DNA of 6,927 bases, taken from the NCBI GenBank assembly GCA_028820035.1, contig JAPPKI010000016.1, positions 1 to 6,927 of the forward strand, written 5' to 3'. The position numbers and the translations under genes were made by a program. Positions 1 to 5,737 of the stretch are shown in pieces. The first letter of the stretch is position 1, and the number at the start of each line of letters is the position of its first letter. Below the pieces are notes generated by a model that saw only the letters and a program-made list of their open reading frames with translations, made no database searches and had not been told where the DNA came from. The stretch is from a bacterium (lineage in GTDB: Bacteria; Actinomycetota; Acidimicrobiia; Acidimicrobiales; Bin134).

Positions 1-2
1 GG

Positions 3-746
3 GGCCACGAACGTGAGTACCACACCAAGCCCTATGAGTTCGGCGACCCCTTCAACCTCGACATCGAGCGAACCATCCGCAATGCCATCCAGCGCACCGG
101 GGGCGGCACACCGGTGGAGCTGTCGCCGGAGGACTTCGAGGTGGAGCGCACCGAGAACATCGTGCGGTCATCCACCGTCTTGATGCTCGACCTGTCGCTC
201 TCCATGCCCATGAGGGACAACTTCTTGCCGGCCAAGAAGGTGGCCATGGCCCTTCACTCCCTCATCAGCTCGCAGTACCCCCGGGATTTCCTGGGCATCG
301 TGGGATTCAGCGAGATCGCCCGAGAGGTGAAACCCGAGCAGCTGCCCGAGGTGTCGTGGGACTTTGTGTACGGCACCAACATGCAGCACGGTTTCATGCT
401 GGCCCGCCAGATGCTGGCCCGACACAGCGGCACCAAGCAGATCATCATGGTGACAGACGGGGAGCCCACCGCCCATGTGGACGAGCAGGGGAGGCCCTTC
501 TTCTCCTACCCGCCGGCTCGGGAAACGGTGGACAAGACCCTGGAACAAGTAATGCGGGCCACTCGGGAGGGCATCCGCATCAACACCTTCATGCTGGACG
601 CCACCTCCTATCTCACCAACTTCATCGAGCAGATCTCCAAGATGAACGGCGGTCGGGCCTTCTTCACCACACCGGAAACCCTGGGCGACTACGTGTTGGT
701 GGACTTCGTGGAGCACAAGCGCAAAATGCTGGGCAGTCGTCGCTAG
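3..746 (+). CDS. VWA domain protein, C-terminal part (5' end outside window)
   Basis: The frame is open from the left edge, so the true start lies upstream; 247 residues are visible. A complete metal-ion-dependent adhesion site (MIDAS) can be read: DLSLS at visible residues 63-67 (DxSxS), the threonine of YGTNM at about 125, and the aspartate of VTDGEP at about 152. The segment before it, with EFGDPFNLDIERTIRNAI near residues 12-29, resembles actinobacterial VWA proteins of the COG4867 type, which usually sit beside a MoxR/Mg-chelatase-like AAA+ ATPase. By family knowledge such pairs remodel protein complexes, with the VWA part binding a metal and a target; the substrate is unknown. No signal peptide or membrane segment is visible in this part. 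It ends with a basic tail (HKRKMLGSRR). The VWA domain is secure; the subfamily is inference. Confidence 0.86.
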   Translation, partial: GHEREYHTKPYEFGDPFNLDIERTIRNAIQRTGGGTPVELSPEDFEVERTENIVRSSTVLMLDLSLSMPMRDNFLPAKKVAMALHSLISSQYPRDFLGIVGFSEIAREVKPEQLPEVSWDFVYGTNMQHGFMLARQMLARHSGTKQIIMVTDGEPTAHVDEQGRPFFSYPPARETVDKTLEQVMRATREGIRINTFMLDATSYLTNFIEQISKMNGGRAFFTTPETLGDYVLVDFVEHKRKMLGSRR

Positions 747-800
747 GGCGAGCACTCCCCCCCAGCAAGTTTTTCCTGCTCAGAAAATTTCTTCTTGCGT

Positions 801-829
801 TTGGCACATTTCCGTGTCAAGGTTACGTT
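801..829 (+). promoter_or_regulatory. Candidate promoter of whiB, with an overlapping dyad
   Basis: TTGGCA (801-806) and TACGTT (824-829) are separated by 17 bases, a good match to a housekeeping actinobacterial promoter (TTGACA, TAnnnT). Transcription would begin near 836 and leave an untranslated leader of about 94 bases before the whiB start. An imperfect inverted repeat, TTGGCAC (801-807) and GTGTCAA (814-820), covers the -35 box and part of the spacer, as an operator would. The region 768-870 is clearly richer in A/T than the flanking genes. A competing -35-like TTGAAA lies at 831-836 but has no well-spaced -10. Confidence 0.42.
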
Positions 830-929
830 GTTGAAATTACAAGCACGTTGTTTCCTATTCGTGTCTAAATGGCCCTGAATTCGGAGGCGACGGGCAGGGG
901 GCGACACTTTCCATTTCCAGGAGGGCGCA

Positions 930-1247
930 ATGAGACTGGTGGAGACGACTGCGAAGCCTTCGCAGACAGGCGACGAAGGTCGTGCTTGGCAAGCACTGGC
1001 CAATTGCTTGGGGGTTGACCCCGATTTGTTCTTCCCCGAACGGGGGGCTTCTACCCGAGAGGCCAAGGAGGTCTGCCGGGCCTGCGTAGTGCGCGAAGAA
1101 TGTCTGGAATACGCCATTGTGAATGGTGAGAAATTCGGGATCTGGGGTGGTATGAGCGAGCGGGAGCGGCGCCGGGTACGCCGGGCCCGAGGACTCACGC
1201 GGGTGCGGGAGCCGCTGAAAGCGGTAGCCGAAACGTCCGGCGCTTGA
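930..1247 (+). CDS. whiB: WhiB-family iron-sulfur transcription factor, WhiB2/WhmD-like
   Basis: This is a 105-residue protein with the full WhiB signature. Cysteines at 26, 49, 52 and 58 (C-x22-C-x2-C-x5-C) should hold a [4Fe-4S] cluster. The GIWGG turn is at residues 70-74, followed by an arginine-rich DNA-binding tail (SERERRRVRRARG). The stretch STREAKEVC followed by REECLEYA and then KFGIWGGMSERERRR is closest, from memory, to WhiB of Streptomyces and WhiB2/WhmD of mycobacteria, which work with WhiA in septation and sporulation or cell division. WhiB proteins usually act by binding the housekeeping sigma factor. The start is fixed by AGGAGG at 919-924, five bases ahead of the ATG. It stands alone in a probable transcript from the promoter near 801-829. 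Family assignment is near certain; WhiB2 orthology is likely but inferred. Confidence 0.95.
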   Translation: MRLVETTAKPSQTGDEGRAWQALANCLGVDPDLFFPERGASTREAKEVCRACVVREECLEYAIVNGEKFGIWGGMSERERRRVRRARGLTRVREPLKAVAETSGA

Positions 1248-1257
1248 GCTGCCCCTG

Positions 1258-1289
1258 TTGACGCAGTCGGCGCGGTTTCGGGGTAGCCT
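1258..1289 (+). promoter_or_regulatory. Candidate leaderless promoter of tatA
   Basis: TAGCCT (1284-1289) matches the actinobacterial -10 pattern TAnnnT and lies six bases before the tatA ATG at 1296. Transcription would therefore start at, or next to, the start codon. TTGACG (1258-1263) is a good -35 hexamer, but the spacer is 20 bases, longer than ideal. No convincing Shine-Dalgarno sequence lies before the ATG, which agrees with a leaderless message. Confidence 0.38.
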
Positions 1290-1295
1290 TGGCCC

Positions 1296-1475
1296 ATGAA
1301 TCTCGGGGCAACGGAGCTGATCATCGTCTTGGTCATCCTGCTGGTGCTGTTCGGCGGGGCCAAGCTCCCCAAGCTGGCCCGCTCGCTGGGTCGGGCCCAG
1401 AAGGAATTTAAGGAAGGCGTGACCGAAGGTTCGAAGGCCGAGGACAGGGCCGACGAGAAGCCCACCGACGCATAG
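1296..1475 (+). CDS. tatA: Twin-arginine translocase subunit TatA
   Basis: This gene encodes 59 residues and is easily overlooked because of its length. The protein starts MNLGATELIIVLVILLVLFG, a short hydrophobic N-terminal helix (about residues 7-20). The TatA/E hinge FGGAKLP follows at 19-25, then an amphipathic helix (KLARSLGRAQKEFKEG, about 26-41) and a charged, disordered tail ending EKPTDA. This order is diagnostic for TatA, which oligomerises in the cytoplasmic membrane to form the passage for folded proteins carrying RR signal peptides, recruited by TatC. TatB usually has a longer helix and a different hinge, so TatA fits better. No tatC is visible in the window. It lies 48 bases after whiB and 35 bases before the isomerase-like gene, on the same strand. 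A nearby TAGCCT box and the lack of a ribosome site suggest leaderless expression. Confidence 0.92.
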   Translation: MNLGATELIIVLVILLVLFGGAKLPKLARSLGRAQKEFKEGVTEGSKAEDRADEKPTDA

Positions 1476-1510
1476 CTCCATTCCACAGCTTCATCTAATA
1501 TCTCGCCTTC

Positions 1511-2354
1511 ATGACCGCAGCCTCGCCCTCCGAAGAGCTCGTCATGTCGTTGGGCACGCTGTGCGTCAATCCCTTTGAGCTGAATTTCGACCAGTTGGAG
1601 TCGTCGCTGGCTGCGACCGCCGAGGCGGGCTACACCGGCATCAGTGTTTGGCCGTTCGTCTTGGGGACGGCTGGGGTCGATACCGTCTGGCTGGTCGACC
1701 GGCTCCAGGAGCTCGGATTGGCCCACCCAGTGGCTGAAGCTGCTTTCGGCTGGCTGAATTCCGACCGCGACGCGGCCGCAGGAGAGGTGACCTATTTGAG
1801 CCAGTACGCCAATGCGGTGGACAGCCGGGAGCTGGTGGCGGTCACCATGGAGGCCACACTGCCGCCCATGGACGATGTTGTGGATCGCTTCCGAACCTTG
1901 TGCCAGGGCGCGGCCGAGGCTGGCTTGCAGGTGAGCGTGGAGTTCCTCCCCTGGACCGGCATCCCTGATTTGGCCACCGCGTGGGAGATCATCGAGCGGG
2001 CCGACTGCGACAACAGCGGCATCATGGTGGACACGTGGCACTGGTTCCGCCAGCCCGGCGGTCCCAACCCCGATCTGCTGCGCCAGATTCCCCCCCGAAA
2101 AGCTGCGGGTGGTTCAGCTGTGCGACGCTGCTGCCGAGCTCCCCGACGACATGGACATCGCCACCGAGACCATGACCGCCCGACTCCTACCCGGCGAGGG
2201 TGCGGTGGACTTCGCCGAGGTCCTGGGCATCATCACCGATTCGGGTGCCACACCGATCTGGTTCCCCGAGGTGTTCAGCACTCCTCTGGCCGCGGCCGGT
2301 CCCGAGACCATGGCCCCCCAAGTGCTTGCTGCCTCTCGCTCCGTGATGGTGTAG
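1511..2354 (+). CDS. Sugar phosphate isomerase/epimerase-like TIM-barrel protein, interrupted by a frameshift
   Basis: Read through one correction, this gives a 280-residue protein of the xylose-isomerase-like TIM-barrel (AP endonuclease 2) superfamily. The first part runs in one frame to about residue 194. At 2090-2096 there is a run of seven C. With six C the frame continues PPEKLRVVQLCDAAAEL and ends at the TAG 2352-2354; as given, the reading frame instead runs to 2476 in unrelated sequence. Likely metal ligands are E144 (VSVEFLPW), D174 and H177 (MVDTWHW), and the glutamate of WFPEVFS near the C-terminus; LLPGEGAVDF is typical of the family. The substrate cannot be told. The start could be ATG 1511 (TAATAT box at 1496-1501, no ribosome site) or ATG 1544 (weak GAAGAG at 1532-1537), which gives the more family-like MSLGTLCVNP. 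Both halves look intact, so an assembly error is as likely as a pseudogene. Confidence 0.75.
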
Positions 2355-2385
2355 CGGACGCCAGTCCCTCAATCGAAAATCACCC

Positions 2386-2610
2386 TCAGGCCGCGGCCTG
2401 GCGCAACATCCGGCGGCGCTGGCGCTCGGAGCTCCCGCCCCACACCCCGTGCTTGATGCGATTGCACAGGGCGTAGGCCAGACAAGCCTCCTGCACCAGG
2501 CATTCCTGGCAGATTTTCTTGGCCTTCTCCACTCCTAGCCCGTCGCTGGGGAAGAAGATATCGGGCGACTCTTCGACGCACCTGCCGTAAGCCATCCAAC
2601 TCTCGTTCAT
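2386..2610 (-). CDS. Second WhiB-family protein, short form
   Basis: This is a 74-residue WhiB-like protein on the minus strand. Cysteines at 11, 34, 37 and 43 (C-x22-C-x2-C-x5-C) match the spacing of the WhiB at 930-1247. GVWGG at 55-59 and a basic tail (SSERQRRRMLRQ) complete the family pattern. An additional cysteine sits at 49, outside the cluster motif. The protein has little outside the core domain: about ten residues before the first cysteine and only three alanines after the basic tail. GGAGGT (2619-2614) lies three bases ahead of the ATG at 2610, which I prefer. An upstream in-frame ATG at 2640 would add ten residues (MRGHVINGGP) but lies within a perfect dyad and has no good ribosome site. 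The gene is convergent with the isomerase-like gene (32 bases apart) and divergent from the gene at 2835. It probably acts as a sigma-associated or redox-sensing regulator; its targets are unknown. Confidence 0.9.
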   Translation of the reverse strand: MNESWMAYGRCVEESPDIFFPSDGLGVEKAKKICQECLVQEACLAYALCNRIKHGVWGGSSERQRRRMLRQAAA

Positions 2611-2613
2611 GGG

Positions 2614-2619
2614 ACCTCC
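2614..2619 (-). promoter_or_regulatory. Ribosome binding site deciding the start of the minus-strand WhiB gene
   Basis: On the minus strand GGAGGT precedes the ATG at 2610 by three bases (CCC). The spacing is short, but it is the only strong purine-rich site near either candidate start, so it favours 2610 over 2640. Confidence 0.5.
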
Positions 2620-2624
2620 ATTGA

Positions 2625-2644
2625 TTACATGCCCCCGCATGTAA
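2625..2644. promoter_or_regulatory. Perfect 8+8 dyad upstream of the minus-strand WhiB gene
   Basis: TTACATGC (2625-2632) and GCATGTAA (2637-2644) are exact inverted copies around CCCC. The dyad lies five bases beyond the ribosome site of the WhiB gene. It could be an operator for a dimeric regulator, or a leader hairpin (loop GGGG in the mRNA) close to the ribosome site. One such dyad is expected by chance somewhere in a window of this size, but its placement in a short divergent intergenic region makes function plausible. Confidence 0.4.
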
Positions 2645-2664
2645 GACGCCCCACCTCAGCCAAA

Positions 2665-2686
2665 AGTTCCCTCGCAAAAGGGAATT
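2665..2686. repeat. Inverted repeat in the divergent intergenic region
   Basis: TTCCCT (2667-2672) and AGGGAA (2679-2684) are exact inverted copies around a six-base loop. As RNA the stem extends to eight pairs with one G-U (A2665 to T2686). On the minus strand it is followed by CTTTT, a weak U tract, so it could be an attenuator-like hairpin ahead of the minus-strand WhiB gene, or a second operator. Confidence 0.25.
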
Positions 2687-2773
2687 CACGAGCTATCGGC
2701 TGTCCGGACGCCCATCATAGCGGGAAGCATGGAGGAGGGGTGTCGCGGGGAGGTTCGACCGTTGCAGTGCGCA

Positions 2774-2803
2774 TTCGGGATATAGCCTGATTGCGGTTAG
2801 AAT
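2774..2803 (+). promoter_or_regulatory. Candidate promoter for the 2835 gene and ppk1
   Basis: TAGAAT (2798-2803) is a five-of-six match to the -10 consensus. The -35 is weak (TTCGGG, 2774-2779, spacer 18). Transcription would start near 2810 and give a leader of about 25 bases that contains the ribosome site AGGAG (2823-2827). This placement excludes the upstream in-frame ATG at 2802, which overlaps the -10 box. Confidence 0.38.
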
Positions 2804-2834
2804 GACTAGGCCCCGATTCCACAGGAGCAACGCG

Positions 2835-3137
2835 ATGACTGACACCATGGACGCCCTGCCCGAGCCGCCGGTTGGGCACGTCAAGGTGGTTTATATGGGC
2901 CCAGTGGCGCCCCATTGGGACTTCATGTCCGACTTTGGCGACTCGGGGCTCATCGAGCAGTTCAGGACCCGGGCCGAGGCCCGCCTTCTGCTGCTTCCCC
3001 CCCATGATCCGCAGTTCCGCAGGAATCGGGAGCGAATCAACCGGGACGCCGAGCGCGAGAACCTGCTGATCGACTGGGACTTGGGCTACGACGAAGAGGA
3101 CGAGCAGAGCGAGACCGACGGCAGGGGAGAGGGGTAG
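2835..3137 (+). CDS. Conserved-looking hypothetical protein in the ppk1 operon
   Basis: I do not recognise this 100-residue protein. The start is ATG 2835, seven bases after AGGAG (2823-2827). It has a short proline-containing N-terminus and a folded-looking core beginning HVKVVYMGPVAPHWDFMSDFG (about 15-35). A helix-like segment (LIEQFRTRAEARLLLLPP) is followed by a charged stretch rich in arginine (FRRNRERINRDAERENLL), and the tail from about 82 is strongly acidic (YDEEDEQSETD). No signal peptide, membrane segment, cysteine or known motif is visible; it looks soluble and cytoplasmic. The stop lies 18 bases before the ppk1 ATG, so the two are probably co-transcribed. That suggests, without proving, a role linked to polyphosphate or phosphate. 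Codon use and the strong third-position G/C bias match the neighbours, which supports a real gene. Confidence 0.8.
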   Translation: MTDTMDALPEPPVGHVKVVYMGPVAPHWDFMSDFGDSGLIEQFRTRAEARLLLLPPHDPQFRRNRERINRDAERENLLIDWDLGYDEEDEQSETDGRGEG

Positions 3138-3155
3138 ACCCGAAGGCAGCGCAGC

Positions 3156-5222
3156 ATGGAATTGGAATCCATCGATATTGAGGCTGAGTCTGGACGGTTC
3201 ATAAACCGCGAGCTCTCTTGGCTGGAATTCAACAGCCGGGTACTGGCCCAAGCCGAGGATCCATCGCTGCCCTTGCTGGAACGGGTCAAGTTCTGCGCCA
3301 TCTGGTGCTCCAATCTGGACGAGTTCTTCCAGGTTCGGGTAGCGGGTCTCAAAGACCAGATGGCTGGCCAGTTCACCGGCACCACTCCCGACGGCCGCAC
3401 CGCCGCCCAGCAGCTCCTTGAGATCCGCATCGAAGTAGATCACCAAATGGACCGGGCGGCCCGCTGCCTGAGCGGCCTGACCGTGGAGATGGCCGACGCC
3501 GGCATCGAGATTCTGAACTGGGACGACTTGGACGACGAAGACCGGAAGTTCCTCTCCGGCGAGTTCGACGACCGCATCTACCCCGTGCTCACCCCCCTGG
3601 CGGTGGACCTCGGCCACCCATTCCCCTACATATCCAATCTGTCGCTGAGCTTGGGCGTGCTGATGATCGACCCGGCCGATGGCCACCAGCGGTTTGCCCG
3701 CCTGAAGGTTCCAGCCACGTTCGGCCGCTTCCTCCAACTCCCCGATGAGCATCGCTTCGTTCCCATCGAACAGGTGGTGGCTGCTCACCTTCCCACCCTG
3801 TTTCCCGGGATGGAGATCACCGAGACGGTGGCTTTCCGGGTGACCCGCAACGCCGACTTGGCGGTCGACGAAGGGGAGGCCCAAGACCTGCTGGCCGCGG
3901 TGGAGGTGGAACTGCGCCGCCGCAGATTCCGCAGCGTGGTCCGCCTGGAGGTGGAGCACCTGGTGTCGTCGGAGATCCGCAACCTGCTCATCGACGAGCT
4001 CGACATCGAGCGCGACGACGTATACGAGGTGGACACCCTGCTGGAGCTGTCCAGCCTGTGGGACTTGTTCGCAGTAGACCGCCCCGATCTCAAGAACCCG
4101 TCATGGAAACCGGTCAATCCCCTGCCCTCCAAAGCGCCCGGCGACCAGCCGATCGACCTGTTCGCCCGTATCCGCGAGGGCGACATCCTGGTTCACCATC
4201 CCTACGACTCCTTCACTGCCACCGTGCAGGAGTTCATCTGGCAGGCGGCCAACGACCCCAAGGTGCTGGCCATCAAGCTCACCTTGTACCGAACCTCGGG
4301 TGACAGCCCGATCGTGCGGTCGCTCATCCGGGCCGCAGAAAGCGGCAAGCAAGTGGCGGTGGTGGTGGAGCTAAAGGCCCGCTTCGACGAGGAGGCCAAC
4401 ATCGAATGGGCCCGCCGGCTGGAGCAAGCCGGCGTCCACGTGGCCTATGGGCTGGTGGGCCTCAAGGTACATGCCAAGACCTGCCTGGTGGTACGGGAAG
4501 AGGCCGACGGCGTGCGCCGCTACTGCCACATCGGCACCGGCAACTACAACTCCATCACCGCCCGGGTGTACACAGATCTGGGGCTGTTCACCGCCGACCC
4601 CGAAGTCGGGGTCGATCTGACCCAGTTGTTCAACTCCTTGACCGGCTACGGCCGCGATATCCAATTCCGCCGCCTGGTGCCCGCGCCCCAAGCCCTACGG
4701 CCCACGGTGACGGAGCTGATCCGCAACGAAGCGGCCCGCGGCCCCGAAGGCCGGATCATCATGAAGATGAACAGCCTGGCCGATGCCGAGATGGTGGAAG
4801 CCCTCTATGAGGCCTCCCAGGCCGGAGTGGAAATCGATCTGATCGTGCGGGCCATTTGCTGTCTTCGCCCCGGAGTGCCTGGCATGTCCGACACCATCCG
4901 AGTCCGCTCCCTAATCGGTCGCTACCTGGAGCACAGTCGCATCTACTACTTCGGCAACGGCGAGGACATCGGCGCTCCGGCCTACTACATCGGCTCCGCT
5001 GATCTCATGCCCCGCAACCTCATCCGCCGAATCGAAGCTCTGGTGGCGGTGGTCAACCCGGAGCTGCGCCACCGCCTCGACCAAGTGCTGGATTACAACC
5101 TCAAAGATGACACGCTGGCCTGGGATCTCTTGGCTGACGGGAGTTGGCAGCGCACCCACTCCCAGTCCGGTTTCGAAGCCCATACCGCCTTTGAGCGACT
5201 GGCCGTAGCCGCAATTTCCTAG
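3156..5222 (+). CDS. ppk1: Polyphosphate kinase 1
   Basis: This 688-residue protein reversibly transfers the gamma phosphate of ATP to inorganic polyphosphate. Its length equals the usual family size (about 690). The N-terminal domain starts FINRELSWLEFNSRVLAQA (15-33) and continues with WCSNLDEFFQVRVAGL. The catalytic core holds KLTLYRTSGDSPIV with R379, and ELKARFDEE with R409. The autophosphorylated histidine is H439 in GLKVHAK; H458 lies in CHIGTGNYN, and H593 in LEHSRIYYFGNG. These correspond to the essential arginines and histidines of Escherichia coli Ppk. No key residue is missing and there is no frameshift. A modest ribosome site (GAAGG, 3142-3146) lies nine bases before the ATG. It is probably transcribed with the 2835 gene, and is followed by a Nudix gene and pstS, a phosphate-metabolism neighbourhood as in other Actinobacteria. 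Confidence 0.97.
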   Translation: MELESIDIEAESGRFINRELSWLEFNSRVLAQAEDPSLPLLERVKFCAIWCSNLDEFFQVRVAGLKDQMAGQFTGTTPDGRTAAQQLLEIRIEVDHQMDRAARCLSGLTVEMADAGIEILNWDDLDDEDRKFLSGEFDDRIYPVLTPLAVDLGHPFPYISNLSLSLGVLMIDPADGHQRFARLKVPATFGRFLQLPDEHRFVPIEQVVAAHLPTLFPGMEITETVAFRVTRNADLAVDEGEAQDLLAAVEVELRRRRFRSVVRLEVEHLVSSEIRNLLIDELDIERDDVYEVDTLLELSSLWDLFAVDRPDLKNPSWKPVNPLPSKAPGDQPIDLFARIREGDILVHHPYDSFTATVQEFIWQAANDPKVLAIKLTLYRTSGDSPIVRSLIRAAESGKQVAVVVELKARFDEEANIEWARRLEQAGVHVAYGLVGLKVHAKTCLVVREEADGVRRYCHIGTGNYNSITARVYTDLGLFTADPEVGVDLTQLFNSLTGYGRDIQFRRLVPAPQALRPTVTELIRNEAARGPEGRIIMKMNSLADAEMVEALYEASQAGVEIDLIVRAICCLRPGVPGMSDTIRVRSLIGRYLEHSRIYYFGNGEDIGAPAYYIGSADLMPRNLIRRIEALVAVVNPELRHRLDQVLDYNLKDDTLAWDLLADGSWQRTHSQSGFEAHTAFERLAVAAIS

Positions 5223-5245
5223 CTGATCGACCGCGGCCGATCAGC
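5222..5245 (+). terminator. Hairpin at the ppk1 stop codon, possible weak terminator
   Basis: GCTGATCG (5222-5229) and CGATCAGC (5238-5245) form a perfect eight-pair stem starting at the last base of the ppk1 stop codon. The eight-base loop contains the palindrome CCGCGG. The only T run (TTTT, 5258-5261) is 12 bases beyond the stem, so this is not a classical intrinsic terminator. It could reduce read-through into the Nudix gene or protect the 3' end of the ppk1 message. Confidence 0.35.
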
Positions 5246-5291
5246 GGGATATCCGCATTTTGGGCGCGTTCAAGCCCTACCGTTAAATTCC

Positions 5292-5720
5292 GTGCCTTTC
5301 GGAACAGTAGCGGTCATACTCGGCGGCGGCGGGCTTGTTACCCGTCATAGCGACGGCGAGTTGGAAGTTCTGATGGTCCACCGGCCCAAGCACGATGACT
5401 GGTCGCTGCCCGCAGGCAAACTCGACCCGGGCGAAACGTTGGCGGAGTGCGCGCTGCGCGAGGTCCACGAGGAGTCGGGCTACGTCTGCGAGTTGGGCCG
5501 AGAGCTCGACATGGTGGAATACGCCGATCGAAGGGGCCGGACCCGTCAAGTCCACTACTGGGAGATGGACGCCATCTCCGGCAGCTTCAACCCCACTCTC
5601 GAAGTGGACGCCATCGCCTGGGTGCCCCTGGTGGAGTCGTTGAACTACTTCACCAACGAGCGCGACCTCAAGATAGTGAGCGCGTTCTTGGCCATGGTGG
5701 GCGACAGCGTTCTGGCCTGA
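5292..5720 (+). CDS. Nudix hydrolase, MutT-like
   Basis: This is a 142-residue single-domain Nudix protein. The Nudix box is complete at residues 42-64: G-x5-E (GKLDPGE), seven residues, then REVHEESGY, including the EE pair that binds the catalytic metal. The preceding RPKHDDWSLPAGK resembles the entry to the box in mycobacterial MutT1, which removes oxidised or signalling nucleotides. MutT1, however, has LPKGK here and carries an additional C-terminal histidine-phosphatase domain that is absent from this protein. Substrate (8-oxo-dGTP, dinucleoside polyphosphate, nucleotide sugar) cannot be decided. The start is GTG 5292: no other start codon lies in frame nearby, and a later ATG (residue 28) would delete the first strand of the domain. 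No ribosome site is present; TACCGT (5278-5283) lies eight bases upstream, which suggests a leaderless or nearly leaderless message. It follows ppk1 by 69 bases. Confidence 0.9.
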   Translation: MPFGTVAVILGGGGLVTRHSDGELEVLMVHRPKHDDWSLPAGKLDPGETLAECALREVHEESGYVCELGRELDMVEYADRRGRTRQVHYWEMDAISGSFNPTLEVDAIAWVPLVESLNYFTNERDLKIVSAFLAMVGDSVLA

Positions 5721-5737
5721 TCGCGGCCTCTCCAAAG

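Noticed and set aside
750..781. GAGCA/TGCTC stem after the VWA gene as an intrinsic terminator
   Set aside because: Five pairs around a loop of 22 bases is too weak; the T run lies in the loop rather than after the stem.
782..792. Odd palindrome AGAAAATTTCT upstream of whiB as an operator
   Set aside because: Short, of low complexity and expected by chance in A/T-rich sequence; it lies upstream of the better-placed promoter dyad.
743..2041. Long minus-strand open frame (432 codons) across whiB, tatA and the isomerase-like gene
   Set aside because: It is the antisense shadow of recognised genes in GC-rich sequence; its translation has no family motif and crosses several well-supported genes.
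2387..2400. Perfect 14-base palindrome CAGGCCGCGGCCTG as a terminator between the convergent genes
   Set aside because: It lies in the last codons of the WhiB gene (alanine run), its practical stem is only five pairs, and only a weak TTTT follows seven or so bases later on the minus strand.
2097..2476. Continuation of the isomerase frame beyond the C run, to a stop at 2476
   Set aside because: After the C run the composition turns to arginine/histidine/proline-rich shadow sequence and runs into the opposing WhiB gene; family motifs continue in the other frame.
2753..2768. GTTCGACC and GTTGCAGT as a PHO box before the 2835 gene and ppk1
   Set aside because: The two copies are eight bases apart, not 11, and share only GTT.
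2715..3959. Long minus-strand open frame (414 codons) across the 2835 gene and the first third of ppk1
   Set aside because: Antisense shadow of ppk1; histidine/glutamine-rich composition typical of reversed codons and no recognisable domain.
5257..5289. Possible second PHO box before the Nudix gene (GTTCAAG at 5268, GTTAAAT at 5282)
   Set aside because: The spacing is 14 bases rather than 11, and the second unit departs from the core.
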